The notes beneath the pieces are model-generated. The model was not told where the DNA came from. It did no database searches and saw nothing but the letters and a program-made list of their open reading frames with translations. DNA of 64,000 bases from Oscillospiraceae bacterium (GTDB taxonomy: Bacteria > Bacillota > Clostridia > Oscillospirales > Ruminococcaceae), in assembly GCA_022793675.1 (NCBI GenBank), contig JAAWDH010000025.1:33039-97038 (forward strand), read 5' to 3'. A program made the position numbers and the translations under genes. Each line of letters starts with the position of its first letter. The first letter of the stretch is position 1. Below, piece after piece: positions 1 through 8,700 of this stretch.

Positions 1-35
1 AAGACGGCGCTTAAACTGTAACATAATCGGCCCCC

Positions 36-1703
36 TTAAGGTTTTACTTGCAAAGTAGCCCCCTTGCAGCTGGCAGACACCAGCGAAGCATACCGGGCCA
101 AATAGCCGTCCTTGATTTTCGGCTCGCGGGGCGTCCAGGCAGCCTTGCGGCGGGCCATTTCCTCGTCACTGACTTTAACAGAAATGCTGTGGTTCGGGAT
201 ATCGATGGCGATAATGTCGCCCTCCTCCACCAGCGCGATTGGGCCGCCCACTGCCGCTTCAGGGCAGATATGGCCAATAGATGCGCCACGGGTTGCGCCA
301 GAGAAACGGCCATCGGTGATCAGGGCCACCGTGCCGCCTTGGCCGCGGCCGGCAATGGCCGAGGTGGGGTTGAGCATCTCCCGCATCCCTGGACCGCCCT
401 TGGGACCTTCATAGCGGATGACGATCACATCTCCGTCGTTGATTTCGCCGCCGGTAATAGCCGCCATGGCGTCTTCCTCACAGTCGAACACCCGCGCCGG
501 GCCTTCATGGCAGAGCATTTCCGGCGCAACTGCCGAGCGCTTCACCACGCAGGAATCAGGAGCCAGGTTGCCCCGCAGTACCGCAATGCCGCCGGTCTTG
601 GAATAGGGGTTGTCGACGGTACGGATAACCGACGGGTCGCGGTTAACTGCATTTTTAATGTTCTCGCCCATTGTTTTGCCGGTACAGGTAATCAAGTCCA
701 GGTGCAGAAGCCCCAGCTTGCTCACTTCGTTCATGACCGCATAAACGCCGCCCGCCTCGTTCAAATCTTCCATATAGGTGGGGCCGGCCGGGGCCAGATG
801 GCAAAGGTTTGGGGTCTTTTCGCTGATGCTGTTGGCGATGTCCACGTTGAGATCAATGCCGCACTCGTGGGCAATCGCCGGCAGATGAAGCATTGAGTTA
901 GTGGAGCAGCCCAGCGCCATATCCATCGTCAGGGCGTTTTCAAATGCCTCTTTGATCATGATATCGCGGGGGCGGATGTTTTTCTTCAGCAGTTCCATCA
1001 CCTGCATCCCGGCGTGCTTGGCCAGCATGATCCGCGCCGAATAGACGGCGGGGATAGTGCCGTTGCCGGGCAGGCCCATACCCAGCACTTCGGTCAGACA
1101 GTTCATTGAGTTGGCGGTATACATCCCCGAACAGCTGCCGCAGGTAGGGCAGGTCTTTTCCTCAAATTCCAGCAGCTTTTCATCGTCAATCTTCCCTGCG
1201 CCATAAGCGCCCATCGCCTCAAACATTGACGAAAGGCTGGTTTTATGGCCGTCTACCCGGCCCGCCATCATTGGGCCGCCCGACACAAAAACGGTGGGAA
1301 TATTGAGCCGCGCCGCCGCCATCAGCAACCCGGGGACATTCTTGTCACAGTTGGGCACCATCACCAACGCATCGAAAGCGTGGGCAAGCGCCATCGCTTC
1401 GGTCGAATCGGCAATCAGGTCGCGGGTCACCAGCGAATATTTCATCCCAACGTGGCCCATCGCAATGCCGTCACAGACAGCAATCGCGGGGAAGACAATC
1501 GGGGTGCCGCCGGCCATCGCAACGCCCATTTTGACCGCCTCAACGATCTTATCAAGGTTCATATGGCCGGGGACAATCTCGTTGTGGGAGCTGACAATGC
1601 CGATAAGAGGCCGCCCCATTTCCTCATTGGTCAGTCCCAGCGCATGAAACAGGGAACGGTGGGCGGCGCTTTTTGCGCCTTTGGTAACTGCATCGCTTCT
1701 CAT
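36..1703 (-). CDS. ilvD: dihydroxy-acid dehydratase
   Basis: Dehydrates 2,3-dihydroxy-isovalerate and 2,3-dihydroxy-3-methylvalerate in the cytoplasm, the third common step of valine and isoleucine synthesis. The protein is 555 residues, the full family length. It shows the IlvD/Edd Fe-S cysteines NCDKNVPG and [19 protein letters not shown], and GRFSGATRG near the C-terminus. The ATG start follows an AAGGAAGG ribosome binding site and lies about 76 nt below a consensus promoter (1787-1815), so it is probably transcribed alone. No other ilv gene adjoins it. The 35 bases beyond the stop show nothing recognisable. Confidence 0.97.
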   Translation of the reverse strand: MRSDAVTKGAKSAAHRSLFHALGLTNEEMGRPLIGIVSSHNEIVPGHMNLDKIVEAVKMGVAMAGGTPIVFPAIAVCDGIAMGHVGMKYSLVTRDLIADSTEAMALAHAFDALVMVPNCDKNVPGLLMAAARLNIPTVFVSGGPMMAGRVDGHKTSLSSMFEAMGAYGAGKIDDEKLLEFEEKTCPTCGSCSGMYTANSMNCLTEVLGMGLPGNGTIPAVYSARIMLAKHAGMQVMELLKKNIRPRDIMIKEAFENALTMDMALGCSTNSMLHLPAIAHECGIDLNVDIANSISEKTPNLCHLAPAGPTYMEDLNEAGGVYAVMNEVSKLGLLHLDLITCTGKTMGENIKNAVNRDPSVIRTVDNPYSKTGGIAVLRGNLAPDSCVVKRSAVAPEMLCHEGPARVFDCEEDAMAAITGGEINDGDVIVIRYEGPKGGPGMREMLNPTSAIAGRGQGGTVALITDGRFSGATRGASIGHICPEAAVGGPIALVEEGDIIAIDIPNHSISVKVSDEEMARRKAAWTPREPKIKDGYLARYASLVSASCKGATLQVKP

Positions 1704-1786
1704 AAAACAAAACCTTCCTTACTTTAAGTGACTCGTATGTGGCGGCCGTTTACAATATGCCCGCCAGCCCTCAGTTGTATGATTAC

Positions 1787-1815
1787 ATTATAAGTTGTCC
1801 GATGATTGCTGTCAA
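1787..1815 (-). promoter_or_regulatory. sigma-A promoter of ilvD
   Basis: On the minus strand a perfect TTGACA (1815-1810), a 17-bp spacer and a perfect TATAAT (1792-1787) point at ilvD. The implied leader is about 76 nt. It is too short for a T-box, and no leader peptide was seen. Confidence 0.85.
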
Positions 1816-1886
1816 GAGCCTTCGAGATTTTTTGAAAGGATGCACAAGAATCAGCCGGGATGCCCCAGCATTTTGCCTGAAAACAA

Positions 1887-1909
1887 AGCCCCGCCATACA
1901 AAGGGAGCT
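1887..1909 (-). terminator. weak terminator-like hairpin after fumarase alpha gene
   Basis: On the minus strand AGCTCC and GGGGCT form a six-pair stem with one G-U pair, followed by TTTGTTTT. It lies 30-50 nt past the fumarase stop and before the ilvD promoter, which fits a terminator. The stem is short. Confidence 0.35.
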
Positions 1910-1939
1910 AAGCTGTATAAGCAATTTTCCCCTATACCG

Positions 1940-2785
1940 TTAAAGGACTCTTTCGGCGTGGCGGGTCACATGGCAGCCCACATTCACCGCCAGCGGCAGC
2001 CCCGCAATATGGGTGGGATAGGTTTCGATATTGACCGCCAGCGCTGTTACCCTGCCGCCGAACCCCTGCGGGCCGATACCCAGCGCATTAACCGCATCAA
2101 GCATCTGCCTTTCCATTTCCTGGTAAAAAGGGTCGGGATGGCGTAAAGAAACGTCACGGCAAAGGGCCTTCTTGGCCAGCAGCGCCGCCAGCTCAAAATC
2201 GCCGCCGATACCAACCCCAACCACCACTGGCGGGCAGGGATTCCCCCCAGCCAGCCGCAGCACCTCGGCTACCTCGGCAACGATACGTTCCGGCGTCGCC
2301 GACGGCGTCAGCATCTTCACTGCCGACATATTCTCACTGCCAAAGCCCTTGGGAGCGACCGTGATCTTCACCTGCTCCCCCGGAACCAGCGAAAGGTGCA
2401 GTATTGCCGGCGTATTATCGCCAGTATTGCGGTCCCGCCGCACTGGGTCTTCAACCACCGAGCAGCGCAAATACCCTTCTAAATAACCTGCCGCAACGCC
2501 GCGGTTGACAGCTTCAGCCAAATTGCCGTCCACCAAATGGACATCCTGCCCCAGCTCAATAAATACCACTGCCATGCCAGTGTCCTGGCAGATGGGGACA
2601 TTCAATTCCCGCGCAGCCTCCAGGTTGCGGCAGAGGTCGCAAAGGACCTCTTTCCCCAGCAGGTTTTGCTCCTTTTTAGGGCTTTCCCGCAAAAGGGCCG
2701 CCAGACTTTCAGGCAGGATCTGATTGGCTTCGATACAAAGGCCGCGGATGGTTTCGGTAATTTTTGTCACAGAAAGTTCTCTCAT
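1940..2785 (-). CDS. class I fumarate hydratase, alpha subunit (or L(+)-tartrate dehydratase alpha type)
   Basis: The alpha subunit of two-subunit class I Fe-S hydratases, which interconvert fumarate and malate or act on tartrate. The protein is about 281 residues, the normal alpha length. It carries CQDTGMAVVF near residue 70, the SVVEDPVRR/NTGDNTPA block and NPCPPVVVGVGIGG, whose cysteines are the expected [4Fe-4S] ligands. The start at 2785 is chosen because its ATG overlaps the TGA of the upstream radical SAM gene (ATGA), implying translational coupling. The beta subunit, usually the next gene, is absent: ilvD follows. Fumarase and tartrate dehydratase cannot be told apart from the sequence alone. 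Confidence 0.88.
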   Translation of the reverse strand: MRELSVTKITETIRGLCIEANQILPESLAALLRESPKKEQNLLGKEVLCDLCRNLEAARELNVPICQDTGMAVVFIELGQDVHLVDGNLAEAVNRGVAAGYLEGYLRCSVVEDPVRRDRNTGDNTPAILHLSLVPGEQVKITVAPKGFGSENMSAVKMLTPSATPERIVAEVAEVLRLAGGNPCPPVVVGVGIGGDFELAALLAKKALCRDVSLRHPDPFYQEMERQMLDAVNALGIGPQGFGGRVTALAVNIETYPTHIAGLPLAVNVGCHVTRHAERVL

Positions 2786-3852
2786 AACGCCCTCCCCGCA
2801 GGCAAACCTGCCATTTCCCGGCAATAACGGTTCAATATGTAGTCAATGTAATCGCTCTCAATAAAAAGCCCCTGTCCGTCGGGCGCGCCGGCTTTCTGCA
2901 CCATCTCCCCCAACGGCACCGTTAAACGTGCGTGCTGGGCGGGAGAAGCATTTTCCAGAAAACGCCGCAGCAGCGGTTCCGCCCCTTCTTCTTTCAGGTT
3001 CCCCAGCCGCCAAAAAGGCGCAGGGGCGGTAAAATTCGGGTAGAGGTCGAAACGATGGTCAAGGAAAAAGACCGGCTTGTCATTTGCCAAACCTTCTACA
3101 TCCTCGCTGCTTTTCAGCCGAGCAAATAACGCCGCTTCCGGCTCGCCGAACACCTCGTCCAGCGTCTTCTTACCGAAATAACGCAGCGTGCGTTCCACTA
3201 GGCTTTCAGGGATCTGCGACAGCGTCCCCTTCACAGCAAGCAACGGGTAAAGGGCTTCGTTCGCGCCATCGCAGCTGCCGCCATGAAGGAAAAACTCAAA
3301 CGGCTTTTCCAAGGTTTCACAGCGTTTGTCTAATTTTAACTGCCCAATCAGCCCTTCGACCTCCGGCAGGCCCTTGACTGTCTCCTGGTTGACGAAAAAC
3401 TGGAACCTTGGCGCAATTTTATGCTGGATCAGGATCTCAACAGCCGCCAGAATATCCCTGTAAGCGCCTTTGCGTCCAGTATAGCGGTCGGTGAGGGCCT
3501 CGCCGCCAAAAAGGGTCAGCTGCACCGCCCGCACCCCCTGCCCATAAAGCCAGGGGGCGTAGCTGGGGTCCCTCGCCAGCCGCCAAACGCTGGCCAACTC
3601 GTAATGGGGCGTCACCTCGTCAGACAGCTGTCCGCAAAGCGCTGAACGTTCCCTGTAATCGTCCCGGTAATCCGGTTCGCGATACCAATCGACAACTTCT
3701 AAACAGCGGGTGAAGGGACGGAAGGACTCTGCGGCAGCAGCAAACTCGGAAAGCGGGAGGTTGGCATTGCCGTCATGCCCCAGCCAGCAATGCAGGCAGC
3801 GGTTCGGGCAGCCAGCCATGTCCAGACAGAGAACAATTTTCTGAAACGTCAT
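2782..3852 (-). CDS. radical SAM domain protein of unknown substrate
   Basis: A 356-residue protein with a near N-terminal CxxxCxxC cluster (Cys15, Cys19, Cys22 in GCPNRCLHCWLG), the SAM-bound [4Fe-4S] site of radical SAM enzymes. FGGEALT near residue 118 resembles the GGE SAM-binding motif. Further cysteines are scattered, with no second Cys-rich SPASM-like cluster. I do not recognise the subfamily or substrate. It lies 6 bp after the amidohydrolase stop and overlaps the fumarase alpha start by 4 bp, so the three genes should be one transcription unit. The ATG follows GGAAGGAAG. Confidence 0.75.
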   Translation of the reverse strand: MTFQKIVLCLDMAGCPNRCLHCWLGHDGNANLPLSEFAAAAESFRPFTRCLEVVDWYREPDYRDDYRERSALCGQLSDEVTPHYELASVWRLARDPSYAPWLYGQGVRAVQLTLFGGEALTDRYTGRKGAYRDILAAVEILIQHKIAPRFQFFVNQETVKGLPEVEGLIGQLKLDKRCETLEKPFEFFLHGGSCDGANEALYPLLAVKGTLSQIPESLVERTLRYFGKKTLDEVFGEPEAALFARLKSSEDVEGLANDKPVFFLDHRFDLYPNFTAPAPFWRLGNLKEEGAEPLLRRFLENASPAQHARLTVPLGEMVQKAGAPDGQGLFIESDYIDYILNRYCREMAGLPAGRAL

Positions 3853-3858
3853 AGAAAA

Positions 3859-5013
3859 TTACACTTCCTTCCCTAAAATAAACACTTTATCCGGTTTGCT
3901 GTAGGGCAGGAAGGGGTCGCCGTCATAGAGCGAAAAATCAGCATCCTTCCCCACCGCCAGCGAGCCGACGCGGCCGTCAATACCGGCAATCCTCGCTGGA
4001 TACAGCGTAATGCTCTTGAGCGCCTCATCGTAGGGCAGCCCCGCGCCCACCGCAATCCCAGCGCAGAGCGGCAAATACTGAATCGGGATGACTGGATGAT
4101 CGGTACACAGCGCCATCTGCATCCCGGCCTTGTACATCTCGGCCATACCAGCGACGTTGAGGTTGCGCAGTTCCGGCTTGGAACGGTCGCAAAGAATCGG
4201 CCCGCAGATTGCCTTCACCCCTTCGGCAGCCAGCAAATCAGCCACCATCCAGCCTTCGGTGCAGTGGACAATGACAAAATCCAGGTCAAATTCCTTCCCC
4301 AGCCGGATAGCCGTAAAAATATCGTCCGCCCGGTGGCAATGGATAAACGCCTTTTTCTCCCGACGCAGCAGCGGCAGCAGCGCTTCGCATTTGCTGTCGT
4401 ATTCCGGCTCGTCCAGGTCCTCGTCCTCCATCGCCCCCAGCAAATCCTTCTGGTAACGCTCGGCCTTTTTCAGCTGTTCGCGGATCAGAGACGCCGTCGC
4501 CATGCGGGTGCTGGGCGTCTGATTCTTGTCATGATAAACCGTTTTTGGGTTTTCCCCCAGCGCCAGCTTCATCCCAACATAATCCGTCAGCAGCATATCG
4601 TCAATACGCCGCCCACAGGTCTTAATGGCCGCCCACTGGCCGCCGATGGCGTTGGCGCTCCCCGGGCCGGTCAGCACAGTGGTCACGCCGCCGCGGGCCG
4701 CCTCGGCGAAGCAGCGGTCCATCGGGTTAATTGCGTCCACCGCCCGCAGCTGCGGGGTAATGGGGTCGCTTTCCTCGTTGCCGTCGTCCCCCTCAAAGCC
4801 CAAACCGTCCTCCCACATCCCCAGGTGACAATGCGCGTCAATAAAGCCGGGGTAGAGGCTGCGCCCGGCGGCGTCGAGCGTTTCCTCCCCTGCTTCCTGC
4901 GCCAGAGCCGACATTGGCCCCAGCCCGGTGATCTTCCCGCCGGCAAAACGCAGGTACCCTTTTTCAATCATATGGCCCTCTACTGGGAAAATTTTGGCAT
5001 TGATAATCAGCAT
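3859..5013 (-). CDS. metal-dependent amidohydrolase (imidazolonepropionase-like)
   Basis: An amidohydrolase-superfamily enzyme of 384 residues. The N-terminal beta-sandwich leads into the metal motif DAHCHLG (HxH). Later metal or catalytic positions are visible in FIHCHRADD, VHCTEGW and CTDHPV, and the C-terminal strand ends in GKDADFSLYDGDP, a typical cap. The substrate is unknown. The start at 5013 is preferred over an upstream in-frame codon at 5130 because AAGGAG sits just ahead and MLIINAKIFPVEG is the usual family N-terminus. It heads the amidohydrolase-radical SAM-fumarase alpha unit. Confidence 0.82.
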   Translation of the reverse strand: MLIINAKIFPVEGHMIEKGYLRFAGGKITGLGPMSALAQEAGEETLDAAGRSLYPGFIDAHCHLGMWEDGLGFEGDDGNEESDPITPQLRAVDAINPMDRCFAEAARGGVTTVLTGPGSANAIGGQWAAIKTCGRRIDDMLLTDYVGMKLALGENPKTVYHDKNQTPSTRMATASLIREQLKKAERYQKDLLGAMEDEDLDEPEYDSKCEALLPLLRREKKAFIHCHRADDIFTAIRLGKEFDLDFVIVHCTEGWMVADLLAAEGVKAICGPILCDRSKPELRNLNVAGMAEMYKAGMQMALCTDHPVIPIQYLPLCAGIAVGAGLPYDEALKSITLYPARIAGIDGRVGSLAVGKDADFSLYDGDPFLPYSKPDKVFILGKEV

Positions 5014-5189
5014 ATAACCGCTCCTTTGGTAAAAATTTCGGCGCACCGCCCTTGGATCAGAATAGGGCGTGTTGCGATTTATGAAAAAATTTGTGATTTT
5101 TGCTGAACAAGTTCTGTCAGGTTGTAGCATTTAGCCAAAAATGAAATTTTGCCCTTTACTTTTCTATAGCTGTATGCTATTATATATTT

Positions 5190-5262
5190 GCAACTTCCTT
5201 CATTATCCTTTTTACTTTCCCTTATTTCCGGCCGCTTGCGTTACGCTTGCGGCTCTTTTTTT
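5190..5262 (+). ncRNA. candidate pyrimidine-rich small RNA
   Basis: Inference only. On the plus strand TTTACT (5155-5160), 17 bp and TATTAT (5178-5183) form a promoter-like pair. About 45 nt beyond the predicted start, a hairpin (5231-5253, GCCGC/GCGGC with an inner GCG/CGC) is followed by TCTTTTTTTC. Together they would make an RNA of about 70 nt rich in CUUCCUU and CCUUUUU, similar to an anti-ribosome-binding-site sequence. No plus-strand gene nearby explains the terminator. The rest of 5014-5365 holds the amidohydrolase leader and a repeat. Confidence 0.25.
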
Positions 5263-5276
5263 CATGTTGAACGTGC

Positions 5277-5365
5277 CGACGCAGCAAGGCTTACCTGACA
5301 AGACAGGCACACACCCTGGCGATAAAGGTTCTACTCGATTTTTTCCAAAAATCGCAGAACTGGAG
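5277..5365 (-). repeat. dispersed 3'-end repeat, copy after asnB
   Basis: It starts right after the asnB stop codon and reads in its sense. It has a hairpin with an eight-pair stem (CGATTTTT/AAAAATCG, 5336-5354), then CCTTTATCGCCAGGGTG, a small CCTG/CAGG hairpin, and ends in TTGCTGCGTCGG. The block order, an ATCGCCAGGGT segment followed by CTGCGTCG, is shared with the copies after ftsW, rex, the ABC permease and others. Confidence 0.6.
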
Positions 5366-7252
5366 TCAAAGCTCCCCTGCCAGGATACGCCGGCGGGTAT
5401 TTTCAGCGTCGGCGATATAAAGCCTGTGCCAAGTGATAAAAACAAGAATCGACCACAGCTTTCGGTAATTATCAGCCTTACCGGCGCGATGGTCCTCCAG
5501 CATCTTCAGCGCCGCTTTTTTGTCAATAAACTCGTCGGCCGCCGACTTTTCAATGATCTCCTTTGCCCAGCCGTACAGCTCCCCCTTCAGCCATACCCGC
5601 ACCGGCACCGGATAGCCCAGCTTGGGACGCATAAAGGTTTCAGGGTTGACATAGTCTTTAAAAGCATAGCGCAAAATATATTTCGTCGTGCCTTCCCGCA
5701 GCTTATCGCTGTTTTTCAGCGCCGACGCGAATTCGAACACCTCGCGGTCAAGGAACGGCACCCGCACTTCCAGCGAATGGGCCATGCTCAGCCGGTCGCC
5801 CTTGACCAAAATATCCCCCCGAAGCCAGGTGCGGGTGTCCATATACTGCATCTTAATCAGCGGGTCGCGGTCGGCAACCTCAGCAAAAATATCCCGCGTC
5901 AGCTCGGTATAACGCTGTTTGGGATCGAAGGTGCGCAGGAAAGCCGCCTTGGCCTTTTCATCAAAAAGGAAGGCGTTGCCCACATAGCGTTCCTCCAGCG
6001 GCACCCCCGCCCGCATCAGGAAATTCTTGCCTTTGACCCCGTCGGGAATCAGCCGCGACAGCCCGCGGAAAATGGCCTTGAGGAATGCTGGAGCATGGGC
6101 AAAACGCCCCGACAGCAGCGAATCCCTATAAGTCTTATATCCAGCAAACAGTTCATCGGCCCCTTCGCCGGAAAGCATAACTTTGACGCGTTTGGCCGCC
6201 TCTTCCGCGATCAAATAAATCGCTACGGTAGAGGGGTCGGCCACTGGCGAATCCAAACTCCAGACCACACGCTCGAAGGCGTCGCGGAACTGCTCGCAGC
6301 TGGCCTTGAGCTGGATATGCTCAACATTCAGATGACGGGCAATCTCGGCAGCGTCGGAAAGCTCGCTGTACGAAGAAACCCCAAACCCTACCGTCAGCGC
6401 CTTGATGCCGGGGTTTAAGCGGCTAGCGACTGCAGTAATAATGGCCGAATCAATGCCGGAGGAAAGAAACGTCCCCACCTCAACATCGGAAATCATATGG
6501 TATTCCACCGACTCGGTGATGATTTTGCGCAGCCGTTCCGCTTTAGCCTCGAAACTTTCCTCGCTGGGAACCTGGAAACGGTAATCGGCATAGGCCTCCA
6601 TTTTCCGGATCCCATTTTTATCCACAACCATATAGTGCGACGCTTCCAGCACCTTGATTTCGCCTGTCAGCGTCTGCGGCTCCGGCACGTACTGGAAAGT
6701 AAAATAATGCTGCAAAAGGCTCGGGTCTACCCGGAACCCGCCCATTGATCCGTCAAAAATAAACGCTTTCATCTCGGAAGAAAACATCACGCCGCTGTCC
6801 GTTTCCCGGTAATACATCGGCTTGATGCCAAAGGGGTCTCGGCCCACAAAGGCCGTGCCAGCTTCGCTGTCATAAATCATGATAGCGAACATCCCCCGCA
6901 GCATCGTGATAAATTGCTCCCCATATTTCCGGTAAAGCGCCACCAGCACTTCGATCTCCGAATTGGTGGAAAACTCGACCCCTTCCTCAATCAGAGGCTT
7001 GCGCAGGTCGCGGTAATTGTAAATCTCGCCGTTGAACACCGCCGTAAAGCGGCCGTCCAGCGAAGTAAAAGGCTGTGAACCCGTATCCAGGTCAATGATC
7101 GACAGCCGGCGGAAAGCCACGCAGAAACTATCCCTGACAATATAATCGTTCTCGTCAGGGCCGCGGTGGCGAATCGCACAGGACATCTGGGTCAGCAGGT
7201 TTTCATCGTTAAGGGCAGGGTCGCGGTTAAACATTCCGACAAATCCACACAA
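5366..7252 (-). CDS. asnB: asparagine synthase (glutamine-hydrolysing)
   Basis: Makes asparagine from aspartate, ATP and glutamine in the cytoplasm. The 628-residue protein begins with Cys2 of the class II glutaminase domain (MCGFVGMFNRD) and contains RHRGPDEN and FNGEIYN. The synthetase domain has the PP-loop FLSSGIDSAI near residue 265 and SGEGADELFAGY. The start codon is TTG: it is fixed because Cys2 must follow the initiator, and AAAGGAG lies 9 nt upstream. A GCCGCA/TGCGGC hairpin (7275-7288) sits just before the binding site. It is followed by a dispersed 3' repeat. Confidence 0.95.
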   Translation of the reverse strand: MCGFVGMFNRDPALNDENLLTQMSCAIRHRGPDENDYIVRDSFCVAFRRLSIIDLDTGSQPFTSLDGRFTAVFNGEIYNYRDLRKPLIEEGVEFSTNSEIEVLVALYRKYGEQFITMLRGMFAIMIYDSEAGTAFVGRDPFGIKPMYYRETDSGVMFSSEMKAFIFDGSMGGFRVDPSLLQHYFTFQYVPEPQTLTGEIKVLEASHYMVVDKNGIRKMEAYADYRFQVPSEESFEAKAERLRKIITESVEYHMISDVEVGTFLSSGIDSAIITAVASRLNPGIKALTVGFGVSSYSELSDAAEIARHLNVEHIQLKASCEQFRDAFERVVWSLDSPVADPSTVAIYLIAEEAAKRVKVMLSGEGADELFAGYKTYRDSLLSGRFAHAPAFLKAIFRGLSRLIPDGVKGKNFLMRAGVPLEERYVGNAFLFDEKAKAAFLRTFDPKQRYTELTRDIFAEVADRDPLIKMQYMDTRTWLRGDILVKGDRLSMAHSLEVRVPFLDREVFEFASALKNSDKLREGTTKYILRYAFKDYVNPETFMRPKLGYPVPVRVWLKGELYGWAKEIIEKSAADEFIDKKAALKMLEDHRAGKADNYRKLWSILVFITWHRLYIADAENTRRRILAGEL

Positions 7253-7302
7253 GGCTGGTTGCTCCTTTCAGAAAGCCGCATCTGCGGCGTTTACAGCAAA
7301 AT

Positions 7303-7328
7303 CCTCCCCCGTCAAGGCGCGGGGAAGG
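7303..7328 (-). terminator. terminator after ftsZ
   Basis: On the minus strand CCTTCCCCG and CGGGGGAGG form a GC-rich stem with one mismatch, followed by ATTTTGCT. It lies between the ftsZ stop and asnB, so it likely closes the dcw transcription unit. Confidence 0.55.
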
Positions 7329-7391
7329 ATACATCCATAAGGCCTGTCCGGGTTCTGCCGCCGAACAAGCCTAGTTCTGTTATGGCAAAAA

Positions 7392-8522
7392 TCACTGGAA
7401 AATCTTCAGCAGGTCCGGCCAGCCGTCGTCAAGCGTCCTGCCGTCAGCGGCAGCCGGAGCCTGGGGAGCCGGCTGAGCCGGTTGGGGCGCTGCGGCCTGT
7501 GAAACGCCCTGGGCAGGCTGCGGCACAGCCGGGACTGTCTCGGCTGCGCGGGCCTCGGCGCGGTCCCTGTCCTCAAAACCGGTAGCAATGACTGTTACCT
7601 GCATCTCGTCAGTCATATTCTCATCATAAACAATACCCCAGAAAATCGACGCATCGGGATCCACCACCTTCTGGATCCGCTGGGAAACCAGGTCCGCATC
7701 GCCGAAGGGCAGGTCGGGAGAAGCCGTAATGTTGACAATCGCCGCTTTGGCCCCAGCAATAGAGGTATCCAGCAGCGGGCTGGAAACCGCCATATCCGCC
7801 GCCGCATCGGCCTTGTCCTTGCCGGACGCATAGCCAACACCCATATGGGCCAGGCCCGCATTGCGGATAACCGAGCAAAGGTCCTCAAAATCCAAATTGA
7901 TGAAGCCGTTGGTGGAAATTAGGTCGGAAATGCTGGTGATGCCCCGTTTAAGCACCCCGTCCACCTCTTCAAAAGCCTTAACCATACTGGTTTTAGGGTC
8001 GATGATCTCGCGGATACGGTCGTTGGGGATAATGACCAGGCTGTCCACCATCTCCCGCAGCATTAAAAGGCCTTGCTCGGCATAATTCATCCGTTTGCGG
8101 CCCTCGTAACTGAAGGGCTTGGTCACCACGGCGATGGTCAGGATGTTCATTTCCCGGGCCACCTCCGCCACGACCGGCGCTGCGCCGGTGCCGGTGCCGC
8201 CGCCCATGCCGGCGGTAATAAACAGCAGGTCAGTCCCCTTCAGGGCCGCCATGATCTCTTCACGGTTTTCCTCAGCCGCCTTTTGGCCGCGCTCAGGGTT
8301 GCCGCCTGCGCCATGCCCTCTGGATACCTTCTCGCCGATCTGGATGACAATATCGGCCTTGGAAACATCGAGCACCTGCTTGTCGGTATTTACTGCGATA
8401 AACTCCACATTCTGCACGCCGTCGTTAACCATCCTGTTGACTGCGTTGCCGCCGGCGCCGCCGACACCGACCACTTTGATATTGGTCGCTCTCTCACTCT
8501 CATTTTCCAACGTGAATTTCAC
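7392..8522 (-). CDS. ftsZ: cell division protein FtsZ
   Basis: Tubulin-like GTPase that forms the Z-ring. The 376-residue protein has the N-terminal nucleotide fold (KVVGVGGAGGNAVNRM), the tubulin signature GGGTGTGAAPVVA, and the T7-loop region NLDFEDL. An Ala/Pro/Gln-rich linker follows. The C-terminal peptide is DDGWPDLLKIFQ, which differs from the usual IPxFLR core but keeps its hydrophobic/basic character. The start is GTG (8522) with GGGAGG 9 nt upstream. It is the last gene of the dcw cluster, 178 bp from divIB, with a possible promoter of its own in that gap. Confidence 0.97.
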   Translation of the reverse strand: MKFTLENESERATNIKVVGVGGAGGNAVNRMVNDGVQNVEFIAVNTDKQVLDVSKADIVIQIGEKVSRGHGAGGNPERGQKAAEENREEIMAALKGTDLLFITAGMGGGTGTGAAPVVAEVAREMNILTIAVVTKPFSYEGRKRMNYAEQGLLMLREMVDSLVIIPNDRIREIIDPKTSMVKAFEEVDGVLKRGITSISDLISTNGFINLDFEDLCSVIRNAGLAHMGVGYASGKDKADAAADMAVSSPLLDTSIAGAKAAIVNITASPDLPFGDADLVSQRIQKVVDPDASIFWGIVYDENMTDEMQVTVIATGFEDRDRAEARAAETVPAVPQPAQGVSQAAAPQPAQPAPQAPAAADGRTLDDGWPDLLKIFQ

Positions 8523-8608
8523 TTTTCCGATCCTCCCAAGACAATGTATCTGTTTGCTTGCTGAGCAATAATTTTCAGTGGGGCTGTTTTATAAAAACCC
8601 ATATTATC

Positions 8609-8637
8609 ATTTTATCAGGTTCGGATGCAAATTACAA
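8609..8637 (-). promoter_or_regulatory. possible ftsZ promoter
   Basis: On the minus strand TTGTAA (8637-8632), 17 bp and TAAAAT (8614-8609) lie in the AT-rich gap between divIB and ftsZ. This would let ftsZ be expressed separately from the rest of the cluster. Confidence 0.45.
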
Positions 8638-8700
8638 GGGATATTTTGCATATTTACCTGGATTTTTTCTTTTTTTTCTGATTTCCCCCTTTTTGCCGTG

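Noticed and set aside
1724..1924. A 66-codon ORF upstream of ilvD
   Set aside because: It spans the ilvD promoter and leader, has no ribosome binding site, and shows no domain.
4096..5106. A 336-codon plus-strand frame opposite the amidohydrolase
   Set aside because: Shadow of the amidohydrolase frame; no ribosome binding site or domain.
5141..6418. A 425-codon plus-strand frame across the end of asnB
   Set aside because: It runs antisense to a certain gene, and its product is low-quality His/Arg/Gln-rich sequence without recognisable domains.
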